A DNA stretch of 64,000 nucleotides. Origin: Pullulanibacillus camelliae (GTDB lineage Bacteria; Bacillota; Bacilli; Bacillales; Sporolactobacillaceae). Position 1 is the first letter of the stretch; each line of letters begins with the position of its first letter. This document shows, piece after piece, positions 1-8,707 of the stretch. The position numbers and the translations under genes were made by a program. The notes beneath the pieces were generated by a model that saw only the letters and a program-made list of their open reading frames with translations, was not told the origin of the DNA and did no database searches. The stretch spans positions 62,001 through 126,000 of the forward strand of contig NZ_BMIR01000003.1 in NCBI RefSeq assembly GCF_014642655.1. Direction: 5' to 3'.

Positions 1-2
1 AT

Positions 3-1016
3 ACACTTTTTATAGATGAAGAAAAGACATCTATTATAAAGCAAGCAATGAAAGGATTCTTTACTACTAGATTGAATGGAATAGAGTGTCATATCCATTG
101 TCTCTATCAATCCGTGGTGGCAACTGATCCTGATCGATTGCAAGTTGAACAAGCTGGTGAGGCTTTCTATGTCAAAAGTCTTTATAGTTTTCTAAATCAA
201 AAACAGACAAAATCTAAGATGAGACAGGTTATTATTGAACATCTCGATAAAGAGCAACATAGAATCAATGAGCATAATCGCTCGATTTGGTCGGAATCAG
301 CCTATGATGCCTGGATTCAGCGTTTTGGCGCGCCTGAAAAAGTTGCAGATAACATCCATCAAAACCCTTACCGTTTTCTTGGGTCATTAATTGAAGATAT
401 TGGAGTGCTATCGGGTAAAAAGGTCATAAATTTATTAGGTTCTAATGGCTTAAAGGCGTTGAGTCTAGTTGCGTTGGGAGCTGAGGCCACAGTTGTGGAC
501 ATTTCTGAAGATAACGCCCGCTATGCCAGGGAAGTCGCAGCTTCAGCACATTTAAAGCTAAACTATATTGTCTCTGATGTTTTGGAACTCCCAGAAGAGC
601 AACTCACTGGTAGTTATGATGTTGTTGTAATGGAAAGAGGGATTCTTCACTATTTTCTTTATCTTAATCCTTTATTTGCGGTTATAAGGCAGCTTCTTAA
701 ACCAGGTGGGATCCTCGTTTTACAGGAATTTCACCCCGTGTCAGTCAAGCTCATTACGTCAAAGGGTAAGAAGCATAAAGTGACTGGAAACTATTTTGAT
801 CATTCTATGAAACGGGTACCTGTCGCCTTCAGTAAACATCTTCAAAGTGCTGGACAACCATTGGAAGTTTATGAAAAAAATTGGACCTTTGGAGAAATAC
901 TCACAGCGATAGCCGAGGAAGAATTAATCATAAAAAGGGTGGAGGAAAAGCCTAATATAAAAATAAGCGATAGCGGCTTACCAAAGACATTTACAGTAAT
1001 CGCTGAAAAAAGGTAA
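3..1016 (+). CDS. SAM-dependent methyltransferase, 5' end outside window
   Basis: Class I methyltransferase acting on an unknown substrate. The Rossmann core is visible: a degenerate motif I (INLLGSNGLKAL), the acidic end of beta-2 (ATVVDIS), motif II (YDVVVMERGILHY) and the post-II LLKPGGILVLQEFHP. The frame is open to the window edge with no stop. An ATG at 48 exists but has only a weak upstream purine stretch, so the gene probably begins before the window. About 75 residues precede the usual methyltransferase start (near MRQVIIEHLDKEQ), an N-terminal extension I do not recognise; it could be a fused domain. The gene is followed by a terminator and repeat A. Substrate unknown. Confidence 0.75.
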   Translation, partial: TLFIDEEKTSIIKQAMKGFFTTRLNGIECHIHCLYQSVVATDPDRLQVEQAGEAFYVKSLYSFLNQKQTKSKMRQVIIEHLDKEQHRINEHNRSIWSESAYDAWIQRFGAPEKVADNIHQNPYRFLGSLIEDIGVLSGKKVINLLGSNGLKALSLVALGAEATVVDISEDNARYAREVAASAHLKLNYIVSDVLELPEEQLTGSYDVVVMERGILHYFLYLNPLFAVIRQLLKPGGILVLQEFHPVSVKLITSKGKKHKVTGNYFDHSMKRVPVAFSKHLQSAGQPLEVYEKNWTFGEILTAIAEEELIIKRVEEKPNIKISDSGLPKTFTVIAEKR

Positions 1017-1035
1017 CCCGCTCTTCTTTGTTCTA

Positions 1036-1064
1036 GAAGCTGTCATTGCAAGACAGCTTTTTTT
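1036..1064 (+). terminator. Intrinsic terminator after the methyltransferase
   Basis: The 8-bp stem AAGCTGTC/GACAGCTT with a 7-nt loop runs straight into a T-tract. Repeat A copy 1 begins right after the T-tract. Confidence 0.85.
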
Positions 1065-1320
1065 AAAGGATCAAAAAGTATAAAAACTTCTGGTCATGAG
1101 GACGGTACACGTTTTCGCTCCTGACAGTTCGCTTTCCGCGGGGGAGTGGTAAGCCTCCTCGTGCTGCGCACTGCTAAGGTCTTACCGATCTCCCATTTCC
1201 CGCAGGAGTCTCGTGCCTTGTGCTCCAATCCACTTAACCTTGCAATGAAGCTTCTTTCATATTTCATGATGCTCTATACCAAGCAAGGACCGGGCATGCT
1301 CTTCGCCCGGTTTTTCTTAT
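1065..1320 (+). repeat. Dispersed repeat family A, copy 1 (full length)
   Basis: About 255 bp, closely similar to 27816-28070, 45803-46054 and 48951-49259, and to fragments at 35959-36080 and 63938-64000. It carries two structures. The first is a long imperfect hairpin (1136-1205), with GCGGG/CCCGC outside and GGGAG-t-GGTAAG/CTTACC-gat-CTCCC inside. The second is a terminator-like hairpin at the 3' end (CCGGGC...GCCCGG plus T5, 1290-1315). The short frames inside it are not conserved between copies, so it is probably non-coding. Confidence 0.85.
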
Positions 1321-1431
1321 TGTTTGAGGGTATAAATTCTGAATGCTCATATTTTAACTGAGAGGGGTTGCGGTTAGCATAGGTGTCTCGTCCCCTCTCA
1401 TCTATTAAAGTCATCATGTATAGATTTTTTT

Positions 1432-1466
1432 TATACAAATGAATAAAAAACATGTATTTTATTTAT
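1432..1466 (+). promoter_or_regulatory. Candidate operator shared with the tcuA-like gene
   Basis: The 14-mer TGTATTTTATTTAT (1453-1466) occurs again, in the same orientation relative to its gene, upstream of the tcuA-like gene (minus strand, 6980-6967). In both places it is preceded by TATA-A-AT and, after about 6 bases, an A-run. The LysR gene of this locus is the obvious candidate binder. The match is seen; the function is inferred. Confidence 0.4.
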
Positions 1467-1524
1467 TCTACTTCTTCACTTAACATAAAAGACAATCAAA
1501 AAAGCTTTGATTGGAGGTCATGAA

Positions 1525-2712
1525 ATGTATTGTATAGGGAATCATTATCGCGTGTTTTGTACCTTAATGCGTGGGGGCACGAGTAAGGGAGCGATTCTTA
1601 GAACCATTGATCTTCCCACTCGGTCAGAACAGCGCGATCGTCTCATTCTCCGCCTTTTTGGAAGTCCTGATCAAAATCAAATTGATGGATTAGGTGGAGG
1701 GACCTCTTTAACAAGTAAGGTCGCACTTGTTGGACCTTCCCATTTTTCTGAAGCAGATATTTCATATACCTTTGGTCAAGTTAGTCTGGATAAAGAGGTG
1801 ATCGATTACGCTCCAACTTGTGGCAATATGGCAACGGCTGTTGGCCTTTATGCAGTGGAGGAGGGGTATGTTGAGATGACTGAGCCAGTTACCTATGTCC
1901 GTATCTTTAATACAAATATTAAAAGGATCATTGTCGCTGAAATTCCTGTAAGCGGTGGGCAAGTGCAATATGAAGGGGACTTTTCAATTGCTGGAGTACC
2001 CGGTTCCTCCGCAAGGATTATGCTCGACTTTCCTCATTCTGAGGGGGCGTTTACAGGACATTTACTCCCAACAGGGCAGCCAACAGACAGAATTGAACTG
2101 AGTTATGGGCGATCTTATGAAGTGAGTATCATTGATGCTGCAAATGTTGTTGTATTTATAAAAGCGGAAGATGTGGGCTTGACAGGTTGTGAATTGAAGG
2201 AAGATATAGATAGGGTAAATGGCAGTATTGGGATCATTGAAGAGATCCGGGTTGCAGCAGGACGTAAAATTGGACTGATTGATAAGGAACAAGAAGTTTC
2301 TCCGTCTTCTCATGCTCTTCCTAAGATTGTGTTTGTAGCTTCTCCTCAAGACTATGTTACAGCCAACGGTCACTCTATTTCTCGAGATGATTGTGATATA
2401 TTAGCGCGTTATATCAGTATGGGCTCTCTTCATAAAGCCTTTGCAGTGAGTGGTGCGGTGGCATTGGCGGCAGCGTCAAAAATTGAAGGAACCATTCCAA
2501 ATCAAGCGTTATCCGCTAATGCGTCTAAAACTAGTTTGAGCATAGGACACCCGTCTGGGCTGCTATATGTTGAAGCTAATATTAAGAGAGCGGGATCGGG
2601 TTATCAAGTGCTTCGCAGTGCAATTGGCCGTACAGCAAGAAGGTTGATGGACGGTTATGCCTATATCCCTATATCAGTGTTAAAGAGGAATGAAGTGGTA
2701 GCTCAACAATAG
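1525..2712 (+). CDS. PrpF-family (DUF453) isomerase/tautomerase
   Basis: A 395-residue protein of the PrpF family, cofactor-free isomerases with a diaminopimelate-epimerase-like fold that move double bonds or protons in unsaturated tricarboxylic acids (methylaconitate isomerase, 4-oxalomesaconate tautomerase). Family features seen are the N-terminal LMRGGTSKGA, IDGLGGGTSLTSKVALVGPS and DYAPTCGNMATAVGLYAVEEG, which holds the conserved Cys. ATG 1525 is chosen because GGAGG lies 7 bases upstream; a TTG at 1507 is in frame but has no such site. The next genes encode an MFS carrier and a LysR regulator, and a TcuA-like dehydrogenase lies nearby, so the substrate is probably an aconitate or tricarballylate relative. 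The exact substrate is not known. Confidence 0.85.
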   Translation: MYCIGNHYRVFCTLMRGGTSKGAILRTIDLPTRSEQRDRLILRLFGSPDQNQIDGLGGGTSLTSKVALVGPSHFSEADISYTFGQVSLDKEVIDYAPTCGNMATAVGLYAVEEGYVEMTEPVTYVRIFNTNIKRIIVAEIPVSGGQVQYEGDFSIAGVPGSSARIMLDFPHSEGAFTGHLLPTGQPTDRIELSYGRSYEVSIIDAANVVVFIKAEDVGLTGCELKEDIDRVNGSIGIIEEIRVAAGRKIGLIDKEQEVSPSSHALPKIVFVASPQDYVTANGHSISRDDCDILARYISMGSLHKAFAVSGAVALAAASKIEGTIPNQALSANASKTSLSIGHPSGLLYVEANIKRAGSGYQVLRSAIGRTARRLMDGYAYIPISVLKRNEVVAQQ

Positions 2713-2801
2713 GAATAATCGACTGTTTATTGCTAACAAGTGATGAGAACGAAAATCTTACGCGCCTGGACAATCGAGGCGCTTTAATAAGGAGGATTTT
2801 G

Positions 2802-4178
2802 ATGTCTATTCAACAAAATGTAAGCGATATCAACAATAAGGTAGGATTAAATATCCCTAATCGTATGGACCGATTGCCAATCTTTTCATTTCATCGAACG
2901 GCATTGTTTACTCTTGCCTTCATATATTTCTTTGAATTCGCGGATTTGAACACGTTTTCATTTGCCGCTCCAGCCTTGATAAGTTCATGGGGCCTTTCTG
3001 TTAGTACAGTCGCTGTCATCACTTCTAGCACATTTTTAGGAATGTTTATTGGAGCGACAGTAGGGGGGTGGTTTGCCGATCGTCTTGGGAGAAAAAAGGC
3101 ACTTATTATTTCAGGAACCTTTTTTTCACTCTTTTCGATTCTTAACGCCCTTGCATGGGATCCGATATCACTTGGTGTTTTTCGGTGTTTGACAGGGGTG
3201 GGCTTATCTGCTTTGACTGTTGTAGCCAATACCTATATTAGTGAGGTATTTCCCTCTTCTGTTCGTGGGCGGTACCAAGGGCTTTGTGTTACTGTGGGCT
3301 TAATTGGTATTCCCATTACCTCATTTATTTCCAGTCAGCTTGTTCCTCTTGCATCATGGGGGTGGCGTTTAGTCTTTGTATGGGGAGCGGTAGGCATTCT
3401 TTTCCTCTTTTTCATGCCAAAGTTTATGGAATCGCCAAGATGGTTAGAAAAACGCGGGCGATTTGAAGAAGCAGAAACGGTGATGCATAGTATCGAAGCT
3501 CAGGCAGAAAAGGCAAAAGGGCGTCTTGAAAAACCAGAGGCTCCAGTTCAACAGATTAGGGTAAAATCCTCATCTTTCACAGAATTATTCAAGCGCAAGC
3601 ATATTAAACTGACGCTGATTCTTGTCCTAGTCTGGATCTTCCAAACATTTGGTTTTTATGGCTTTGGCTCATGGGTACCGACATTGCTTTCGAAGCAAGG
3701 GATAGACTTAAGTAATACTTTGATCTATTCGACACTGATTACCGTAGGGGCGCCACTAGGGGCCTTTACAGGTTCTCTATTTTCGGATAAATTAGAGCGC
3801 AAATGGATCATCACGATCAGTTCTATTGTCATTGCTTTATGTGGGTTATTATATGGCCTTACACTGGTTCCTTTTATGATTATTTTATTTGGCTTTTTGG
3901 TCAACTTTATTGAAAGAATATTTTCCTCTAATCTCTATGCTTATAGTGCTGAAGTCTTTTCTACTGAAGCACGTGCATCAGGTAGTGGATTAAGCTATGG
4001 TGTGGGAAGACTTTTTAACACCATAGGGCCTTTGTTTATAGGGGCTATCTATACGGGTCTGGGCTATATTAGTGTCTTTATTTTTATCGCTTTATGCTGG
4101 CTGGCCGTAACATTGATTATTGGTCTGTTTGGAGCACGAACTTCTAAGCAGCACTTAGAAACCATTCATATGTCTTAA
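2802..4178 (+). CDS. MFS transporter, probable organic-acid:H+ symporter
   Basis: A 458-residue, 12-helix major facilitator protein. It has the loop 2-3 signature ADRLGRKKA and, in the central loop, ESPRWLEKRGR, as in the metabolite:H+ symporter/NiaP-like branch. ATG 2802 sits behind AAGGAGGA with good spacing; the frame is open upstream but without a comparable site. It follows the PrpF-like gene by about 90 bp and is closed by a terminator, so the two are probably one transcript. By position it should import the tricarboxylate handled by the PrpF-like and TcuA-like enzymes, the place held by TcuC in Salmonella. That role is inferred from the neighbourhood. Confidence 0.85.
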   Translation: MSIQQNVSDINNKVGLNIPNRMDRLPIFSFHRTALFTLAFIYFFEFADLNTFSFAAPALISSWGLSVSTVAVITSSTFLGMFIGATVGGWFADRLGRKKALIISGTFFSLFSILNALAWDPISLGVFRCLTGVGLSALTVVANTYISEVFPSSVRGRYQGLCVTVGLIGIPITSFISSQLVPLASWGWRLVFVWGAVGILFLFFMPKFMESPRWLEKRGRFEEAETVMHSIEAQAEKAKGRLEKPEAPVQQIRVKSSSFTELFKRKHIKLTLILVLVWIFQTFGFYGFGSWVPTLLSKQGIDLSNTLIYSTLITVGAPLGAFTGSLFSDKLERKWIITISSIVIALCGLLYGLTLVPFMIILFGFLVNFIERIFSSNLYAYSAEVFSTEARASGSGLSYGVGRLFNTIGPLFIGAIYTGLGYISVFIFIALCWLAVTLIIGLFGARTSKQHLETIHMS

Positions 4179-4184
4179 CTGATA

Positions 4185-4229
4185 ATAGGGTTCCCGAAGG
4201 CGATGGGTGCTGTCGGGAATCCTATTTTT
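4185..4229 (+). terminator. Intrinsic terminator of the prpF-MFS unit
   Basis: The stem AGGGTTCCCGA pairs with TCGGGAATCCT (one mismatch) around a 15-nt loop and is followed by T5. Confidence 0.8.
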
Positions 4230-4298
4230 CACGTTATAGGGAGCACGCGGAATCTTTATAATGATAAGGGGACTATATACAAGGGGTGAGGTTAAGAA

Positions 4299-5165
4299 AT
4301 GAATGATAAAGATTGGGTGTTATTAACGACGCTTAACGAGGAGCGTAATATCACAAAGACTGCGGAAAGACTGTTTATTTCTCAACCGGCGCTTTCATAT
4401 CGAATTCATCAATTGGAATCCTATTTTAAAAGCCAGCTGTTTATACGTAATCGTATGGGGCTTCACCTTACACCCCAAGGGGAAGTCGTTGTGCAATATG
4501 CGCAAAAAATGCTTAAGCAGTTGGAGGAAACAAAGGAAAAGCTCCAGAAAATGGAAGTGAAAGTCAAGGGGACACTGAAGCTTGGTGTATCTTCGATTAT
4601 CGCGAGGTATAGGCTTCCTAAGATGCTTCGGAGATTTTTAAGTCAGTATCCTGAAGTGGATATTAATGTTATTACGGGATTCAGCTCAGAGATTGAACAG
4701 ATTTTGACCGATGGCGATACACACATTGCGATCATGAGGGGAGAGCGTCCTTGGCATGAGCAAAAGTGGTTATTATCGAAAGAGCCGATTCTCGTTGCTT
4801 CTAAAACGCCTTTAGAAATAAAAAATCTTCCCTCATTAGCACGCATTTATTATAAAACAGATTCTTCTTTGAAGTCCTTGTTGGATAGCTGGTGGAAGGA
4901 AATCTTTCAAGAGCCACCTATTATTACGATGGAGGTTGATAATCTCGAGACCTGTAAAGAAATGGTTAAGACGGGGCTGGGCTATGCCATCCTGCCAGAA
5001 GCATGCTTGGAGGATGAAAGGGAGTTATTTACTTATCCTCTTCATCATCAATCTGGAGAGCTTGTTGAAAGAGAGACGTGGGTATACTGCCGAGATAGCG
5101 CCATGCAATTTGCTGCAGTCGCTGCCTTCTTTGACTTTTTCAAGGATTATCAATTAGATGAATAA
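4299..5165 (+). CDS. LysR-family transcriptional regulator
   Basis: A 288-residue LysR regulator. The N-terminal winged helix-turn-helix covers residues 1-65 (NITKTAERLFISQPALSYRIHQLE...LHLTPQGEVVV); the rest is a periplasmic-binding-protein-like effector domain ending near residue 280. The start at 4299 has AAGGGGTGAGG upstream. It lies between the prpF-MFS unit (same strand) and the convergent tcuA-like gene, so it probably controls the locus in response to its organic-acid substrate, as TcuR does in Salmonella. It is not divergent from a target gene, which is unusual for LysR. The shared 14-mer upstream of prpF and tcuA is a candidate operator. Confidence 0.9.
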   Translation: MNDKDWVLLTTLNEERNITKTAERLFISQPALSYRIHQLESYFKSQLFIRNRMGLHLTPQGEVVVQYAQKMLKQLEETKEKLQKMEVKVKGTLKLGVSSIIARYRLPKMLRRFLSQYPEVDINVITGFSSEIEQILTDGDTHIAIMRGERPWHEQKWLLSKEPILVASKTPLEIKNLPSLARIYYKTDSSLKSLLDSWWKEIFQEPPIITMEVDNLETCKEMVKTGLGYAILPEACLEDERELFTYPLHHQSGELVERETWVYCRDSAMQFAAVAAFFDFFKDYQLDE

Positions 5166-5174
5166 GGTGTATAA

Positions 5175-5252
5175 GGGCTGAGGCAAGACTATAACAATTC
5201 GATCGAATTCTGATCAAGAAAGTTTTAAAAGGATAGGAGCTAATACGAAGCG
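5175..5252 (+). repeat. Short dispersed repeat family C, copy 1
   Basis: It starts GGGCTGAGGCAAGACT and ends TAATACGAAGCG, and matches 46824-46891, which has GGGCTGAGACAAAGCT and TAATACAAAGCG at its ends and a different A/T-rich middle. Both copies lie just downstream of a gene. Confidence 0.4.
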
Positions 5253-5262
5253 CTTCATGACA

Positions 5263-5328
5263 TACTCAAAGCCCGAACGCATTCCCTTCGGAATCTTGGA
5301 TGCGTTCGGCTTCTCCATGAACTGAGTA
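5263..5328. terminator. Inverted repeat between convergent genes
   Basis: The inner stem CGAACGCAT/ATGCGTTCG, extended by AGCC/GGCT, sits inside outer arms TACTCA/TGAGTA. No strong T-tract on either strand, so its role as a terminator for the convergent lysR and tcuA-like genes is only likely. Confidence 0.45.
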
Positions 5329-5390
5329 CTTCTGTCCTGTATCCAGTGTTGCCATGAGGTGACTACTTCTGTTGCATTTTCCTTTAGATT

Positions 5391-6887
5391 TTAATTGCTG
5401 TTTACTTTTTGTGCATATCGTGCAGCGGATTCTCCTGCTAATCTTCCGAAAACAGCTCCGGACATTAAGCCGGACCCCCCTGGATAGTTATGGTAAAAAA
5501 TGCCTCCAATCATTTCGCCAGCGGCAAAGAGACCTTCTATAGGGTCGCCAGAAGAGTTAAGCACTTCTCCAACAGTATTGGCGTGAACGCCGCCAAAGGA
5601 GAAAGTGACACCACAAGTAATAGGAAAAGCATAGAACGGGGCTTTATCAATGGGTAAGGCCCAGTTGCTCTTTGGAGGGGCGATGCCGAGTGTCTTTTTT
5701 CCATCTTTGACTGTCGGATTATAGGGGCCCTCTTGAACCGCTTGATTAAACGTCTCGATCGTTTTTAAACATTGTTCTTTATTGACAGGGAGTAAATCAA
5801 TGAGTGCTTCGAGTGTCTTAGCCTTGTATACAGTTGTTTCCTCCAGTTCATATTCCTTGCGAAGCATGGGGCGGACTTTGGCATCAAAAATTTGAAAAGC
5901 GATATGTCCAGGTTGCTTGAGGACCTCGCGTCCGTATTTGGCATAGGTATAATTTCGAAAATCTGCACCCTCATCAACGAATCTTTGTCCCTCTTTATTG
6001 ACCATGATGCTATAAGGATAGGAATGCTTTTTAAAAATATCGCCTGGCTTTGTGAAATCTCCCACTTTAGGAGCGTTAGCGTCTGTTCCAATCGAATGAC
6101 AGCCTGACCAGTCCCCATGAGGTGCTGCACCTACTTCCATGGCCATTTTGAGGCCATCACCTGTATTATATTCAGTCCCGCGAACGATCGCATGCTCCCA
6201 TTCTGCACCAAGGTATTGGATGCGCATGGCTGTATTGGCTTCAAATCCACCGCAAGCTAGAATAATACTGCTGGCCTGAATTGTTAACCTTTTCCCTTCT
6301 TGTTCAACGATGAGACCATTGACTTGATTATTTTCTGAAAGTAATTTAACAGCCCGAGACGCATACCAGACTTCAATCCCGAGAGCTTTGACTCGTTCAT
6401 TTAATTGTTTAATAAGACCGACACCTTTATTATTTGTTTTAACAGGTAACCCGCCCCAAAAGTGATGCTTCCCTTCCTCTTCAAACGATTGGTTCTCATA
6501 GTTTAGTTCAAAGGTGATGCCGTTATCCGTCATCCATTTGATGGTTTCATAGGATTTCTCTACTAATTGTCGAGCTAAGGCTGGGTCACTTTTACCTTTA
6601 GTCACTCTCATGAGATCGTCGTAATAATCTTCCTCACTATATTCAGGAAGGGTAATTTTTTCTGCTTCTTCGTCAGATAAGCTTGGAATAACCTGGCGAA
6701 TTGCGTCGAGGCCCCTATAAGCAAAGCGAATGGCACCATCAGTAAAAAAGGAGTTACCACCGCGTTTATGTTGAGGACCACGTTCAAGAACGAGAACACG
6801 AGCCCCCTTCTCGCGAGCGGAGATGGCAGCGCATAATGCTGCGTTACCGGCTCCTACTACAATACAATCGTAGTTTAATTGAACCAT
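5391..6887 (-). CDS. tcuA: TcuA-like FAD-dependent tricarballylate dehydrogenase
   Basis: A 498-residue flavoprotein of the fumarate reductase/succinate dehydrogenase flavoprotein family, closest in layout to TcuA, which oxidises tricarballylate to cis-aconitate. The N-terminal dinucleotide fold has GAGNAALCAAI, followed by GGNSFFTDGAIRFAY; FAD contacts recur at the C-terminus (GLFAAGEMIGGIFYHNYPGGSGLMSG). The second ATG (6887) is chosen because AAGGAGG touches the first one. Convergent with lysR. The electron-transfer partner TcuB (Fe-S/heme protein) is not in the window, so electrons must leave another way or the partner lies elsewhere. The specific substrate is inferred from family and neighbourhood. 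Confidence 0.8.
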   Translation of the reverse strand: MVQLNYDCIVVGAGNAALCAAISAREKGARVLVLERGPQHKRGGNSFFTDGAIRFAYRGLDAIRQVIPSLSDEEAEKITLPEYSEEDYYDDLMRVTKGKSDPALARQLVEKSYETIKWMTDNGITFELNYENQSFEEEGKHHFWGGLPVKTNNKGVGLIKQLNERVKALGIEVWYASRAVKLLSENNQVNGLIVEQEGKRLTIQASSIILACGGFEANTAMRIQYLGAEWEHAIVRGTEYNTGDGLKMAMEVGAAPHGDWSGCHSIGTDANAPKVGDFTKPGDIFKKHSYPYSIMVNKEGQRFVDEGADFRNYTYAKYGREVLKQPGHIAFQIFDAKVRPMLRKEYELEETTVYKAKTLEALIDLLPVNKEQCLKTIETFNQAVQEGPYNPTVKDGKKTLGIAPPKSNWALPIDKAPFYAFPITCGVTFSFGGVHANTVGEVLNSSGDPIEGLFAAGEMIGGIFYHNYPGGSGLMSGAVFGRLAGESAARYAQKVNSN

Positions 6888-6966
6888 TATAAACATCCTC
6901 CTTGTTTTTAAATTAAAGATTAAGAACTGCCCGTATCTTGTGATTAATGTTAATCCATCCGTTAAG

Positions 6967-7001
6967 ATAAATAAAATACAGATTTTTGAGCGATATATAT
7001 A
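6967..7001 (-). promoter_or_regulatory. Candidate operator upstream of the tcuA-like gene
   Basis: On the minus strand it reads TATATATAT, then an A-run, then TGTATTTTATTTAT, the same 14-mer and similar flank as upstream of the prpF-like gene (1432-1466). It lies about 80 bp upstream of the start codon. The rest of the 6888-7224 interval is A/T-rich and shows nothing else clear. Confidence 0.4.
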
Positions 7002-7224
7002 AAATTTTTTTATATTAAAACTTGCTATAAGCGTGAAAAAAATTTAGATTAGAGGAGCACTCCGTTATATGGGATATATAAATATGTACGGACGAGGGGA
7101 CTAGAGACAGCAATAGAGGACTCGTATACAATGGGAGAGACCTGCTTTAAAAATATGAGTAGTAAGAAGGGTAAGATGTTAACACTATGCTTAGAAAGTG
7201 TTATAGAAAGGAAGGCGAGAGAAT

Positions 7225-8373
7225 ATGACAGAAATGTGGCCATTTTTATCGATCATGAAATCATTTTTAAAAACAGCTTGGGAACATGCCCAGTTTGATA
7301 CACCAACAGAGATTCAGTTACAAGCAACCCCTTTGGTATTGGCAGGTGAGGATGTCATTGCTGAATCACCGACTGGAACAGGAAAAACACTTGCTTACTT
7401 ATTGCCACTGTTACAGCAAATTGATCCTGATGCCAACCAGCCACAGGTGGTTATCTTAGCCCCTTCGAGAGAACTCGTCATGCAAATTTTTGATGAGGTC
7501 AAAAAGTGGTCAACAGGAAGTGCCATCAGAAGTACTTCTCTCATTGGTGGTGCAAACGTAAAGAGACAAATGGATAAACTCAAAAAGCATCCGCATGTCG
7601 TCGTAGGAACCCCTGGGCGACTGTTAGAGTTAATTCACATGAAAAAGCTGAAAATGCATGAGGTGAAAACCGTTGTATTAGATGAGGGAGATCAGCTTCT
7701 TGTAACAGAGCATTTAGACACCGTTCAAAGCATTATTCATGCGACATTAAAGGAACGGCAAGTGCTAGTATTCTCCGCTACCTTGCCACAATCAATCGAA
7801 CAGGAAGCCGTAGCATTGATGCATAAGCCTGCTGTTCTTAAGGTTGAAAGACAAGCTGCAAACCATGTAGAGCATCTCTATTTTGTCTGTGAACGCAGAG
7901 ATAAAGTAGATATGCTTAGGCGACTTGTAAAAAGGGCTCCTTTAAGAGCCTTAGTATTTGTGAATGATGCCCATTCTATTGAAGGGCTGGCGGCAAAGCT
8001 AGAGTACAAGGGTGTCTCCTTAGAAGTGCTTCACGGACGTTCATCAAAGGCGGAACGAGAACAGGCATTAAAAGGCTTCCGTTCCAGTAAATATGCGATA
8101 TTATTAACGACTGAGGTAGCTGCGAGAGGCTTGGATATTAAGGGACTGACGCATGTCATTCACTTTGATTTGCCATTGGAGTCCAGTCAATACTTGCATC
8201 GCTCGGGTCGGACAGGAAGGCAGGGGGCATCTGGAACCGTGGTAGCACTCGTCACTCCTAGGGAGGAGCGCAACCTCAAGAAAATGTGCCGTGAGCTGAA
8301 GCTACCTGTTCATAAAAAGGCTTTATTTAAAGGACAAATTGTAGATGGATCAAGACAAAAAAATAACACATAA
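7225..8373 (+). CDS. yfmL: DEAD-box-family RNA helicase, YfmL type
   Basis: A 382-residue ATP-dependent RNA helicase with the two RecA domains and almost no C-terminal tail, the size of Bacillus YfmL, which is linked to ribosome assembly and cold growth. Motifs seen: Q motif region (FDTPTEIQLQATP), Walker A SPTGTGKT, Ia PSRELVMQ, Ib TPGRLLE, motif II VLDEGD (third position Gly instead of the DEAD Ala), III SATLP, IV VFVND, V TTEVAARGLDIKG and VI HRSGRTGRQG. A GGAAGGCGAGAG site precedes ATG 7225. Monocistronic by appearance. Cytoplasmic. Confidence 0.9.
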   Translation: MTEMWPFLSIMKSFLKTAWEHAQFDTPTEIQLQATPLVLAGEDVIAESPTGTGKTLAYLLPLLQQIDPDANQPQVVILAPSRELVMQIFDEVKKWSTGSAIRSTSLIGGANVKRQMDKLKKHPHVVVGTPGRLLELIHMKKLKMHEVKTVVLDEGDQLLVTEHLDTVQSIIHATLKERQVLVFSATLPQSIEQEAVALMHKPAVLKVERQAANHVEHLYFVCERRDKVDMLRRLVKRAPLRALVFVNDAHSIEGLAAKLEYKGVSLEVLHGRSSKAEREQALKGFRSSKYAILLTTEVAARGLDIKGLTHVIHFDLPLESSQYLHRSGRTGRQGASGTVVALVTPREERNLKKMCRELKLPVHKKALFKGQIVDGSRQKNNT

Positions 8374-8707
8374 CAGACAAGGGATAAAATAAAATCAGCG
8401 TTGACACACGGATGTGGTTTTAACCGAAGGTCCCACTTGGAAAACCAGAGCGTCTCCGTTTGCTTGATGAGATCTTAGCAAAAACTTTTATTCTAGCCTC
8501 TTTTTAGATAATTTTTTAAATGGAGGCTTAATTTGTTGTGCTCTTTCATATACCTTGTATTGTGATATGATTATAGAAGTGATTTTTTGCACTATAAAAA
8601 AACAGGCCATAACAGCGCCTGAGGCATTTGTTTCTTCATTTTAGCCAGTATGGAATGAAGTGGAGACAGCCATGTTAAGTTTTTTCTAAAAAGAAGGGGA
8701 AAATGCA
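8374..8707. other. Intergenic region with no clear feature
   Basis: 334 bp between the helicase and yfkAB genes. It has A/T-rich stretches, a TATGAT that could be a -10 (about 8565) and a small CAGGC/GCCTG hairpin near 8612-8630, but no convincing gene, terminator or riboswitch. Confidence 0.4.
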
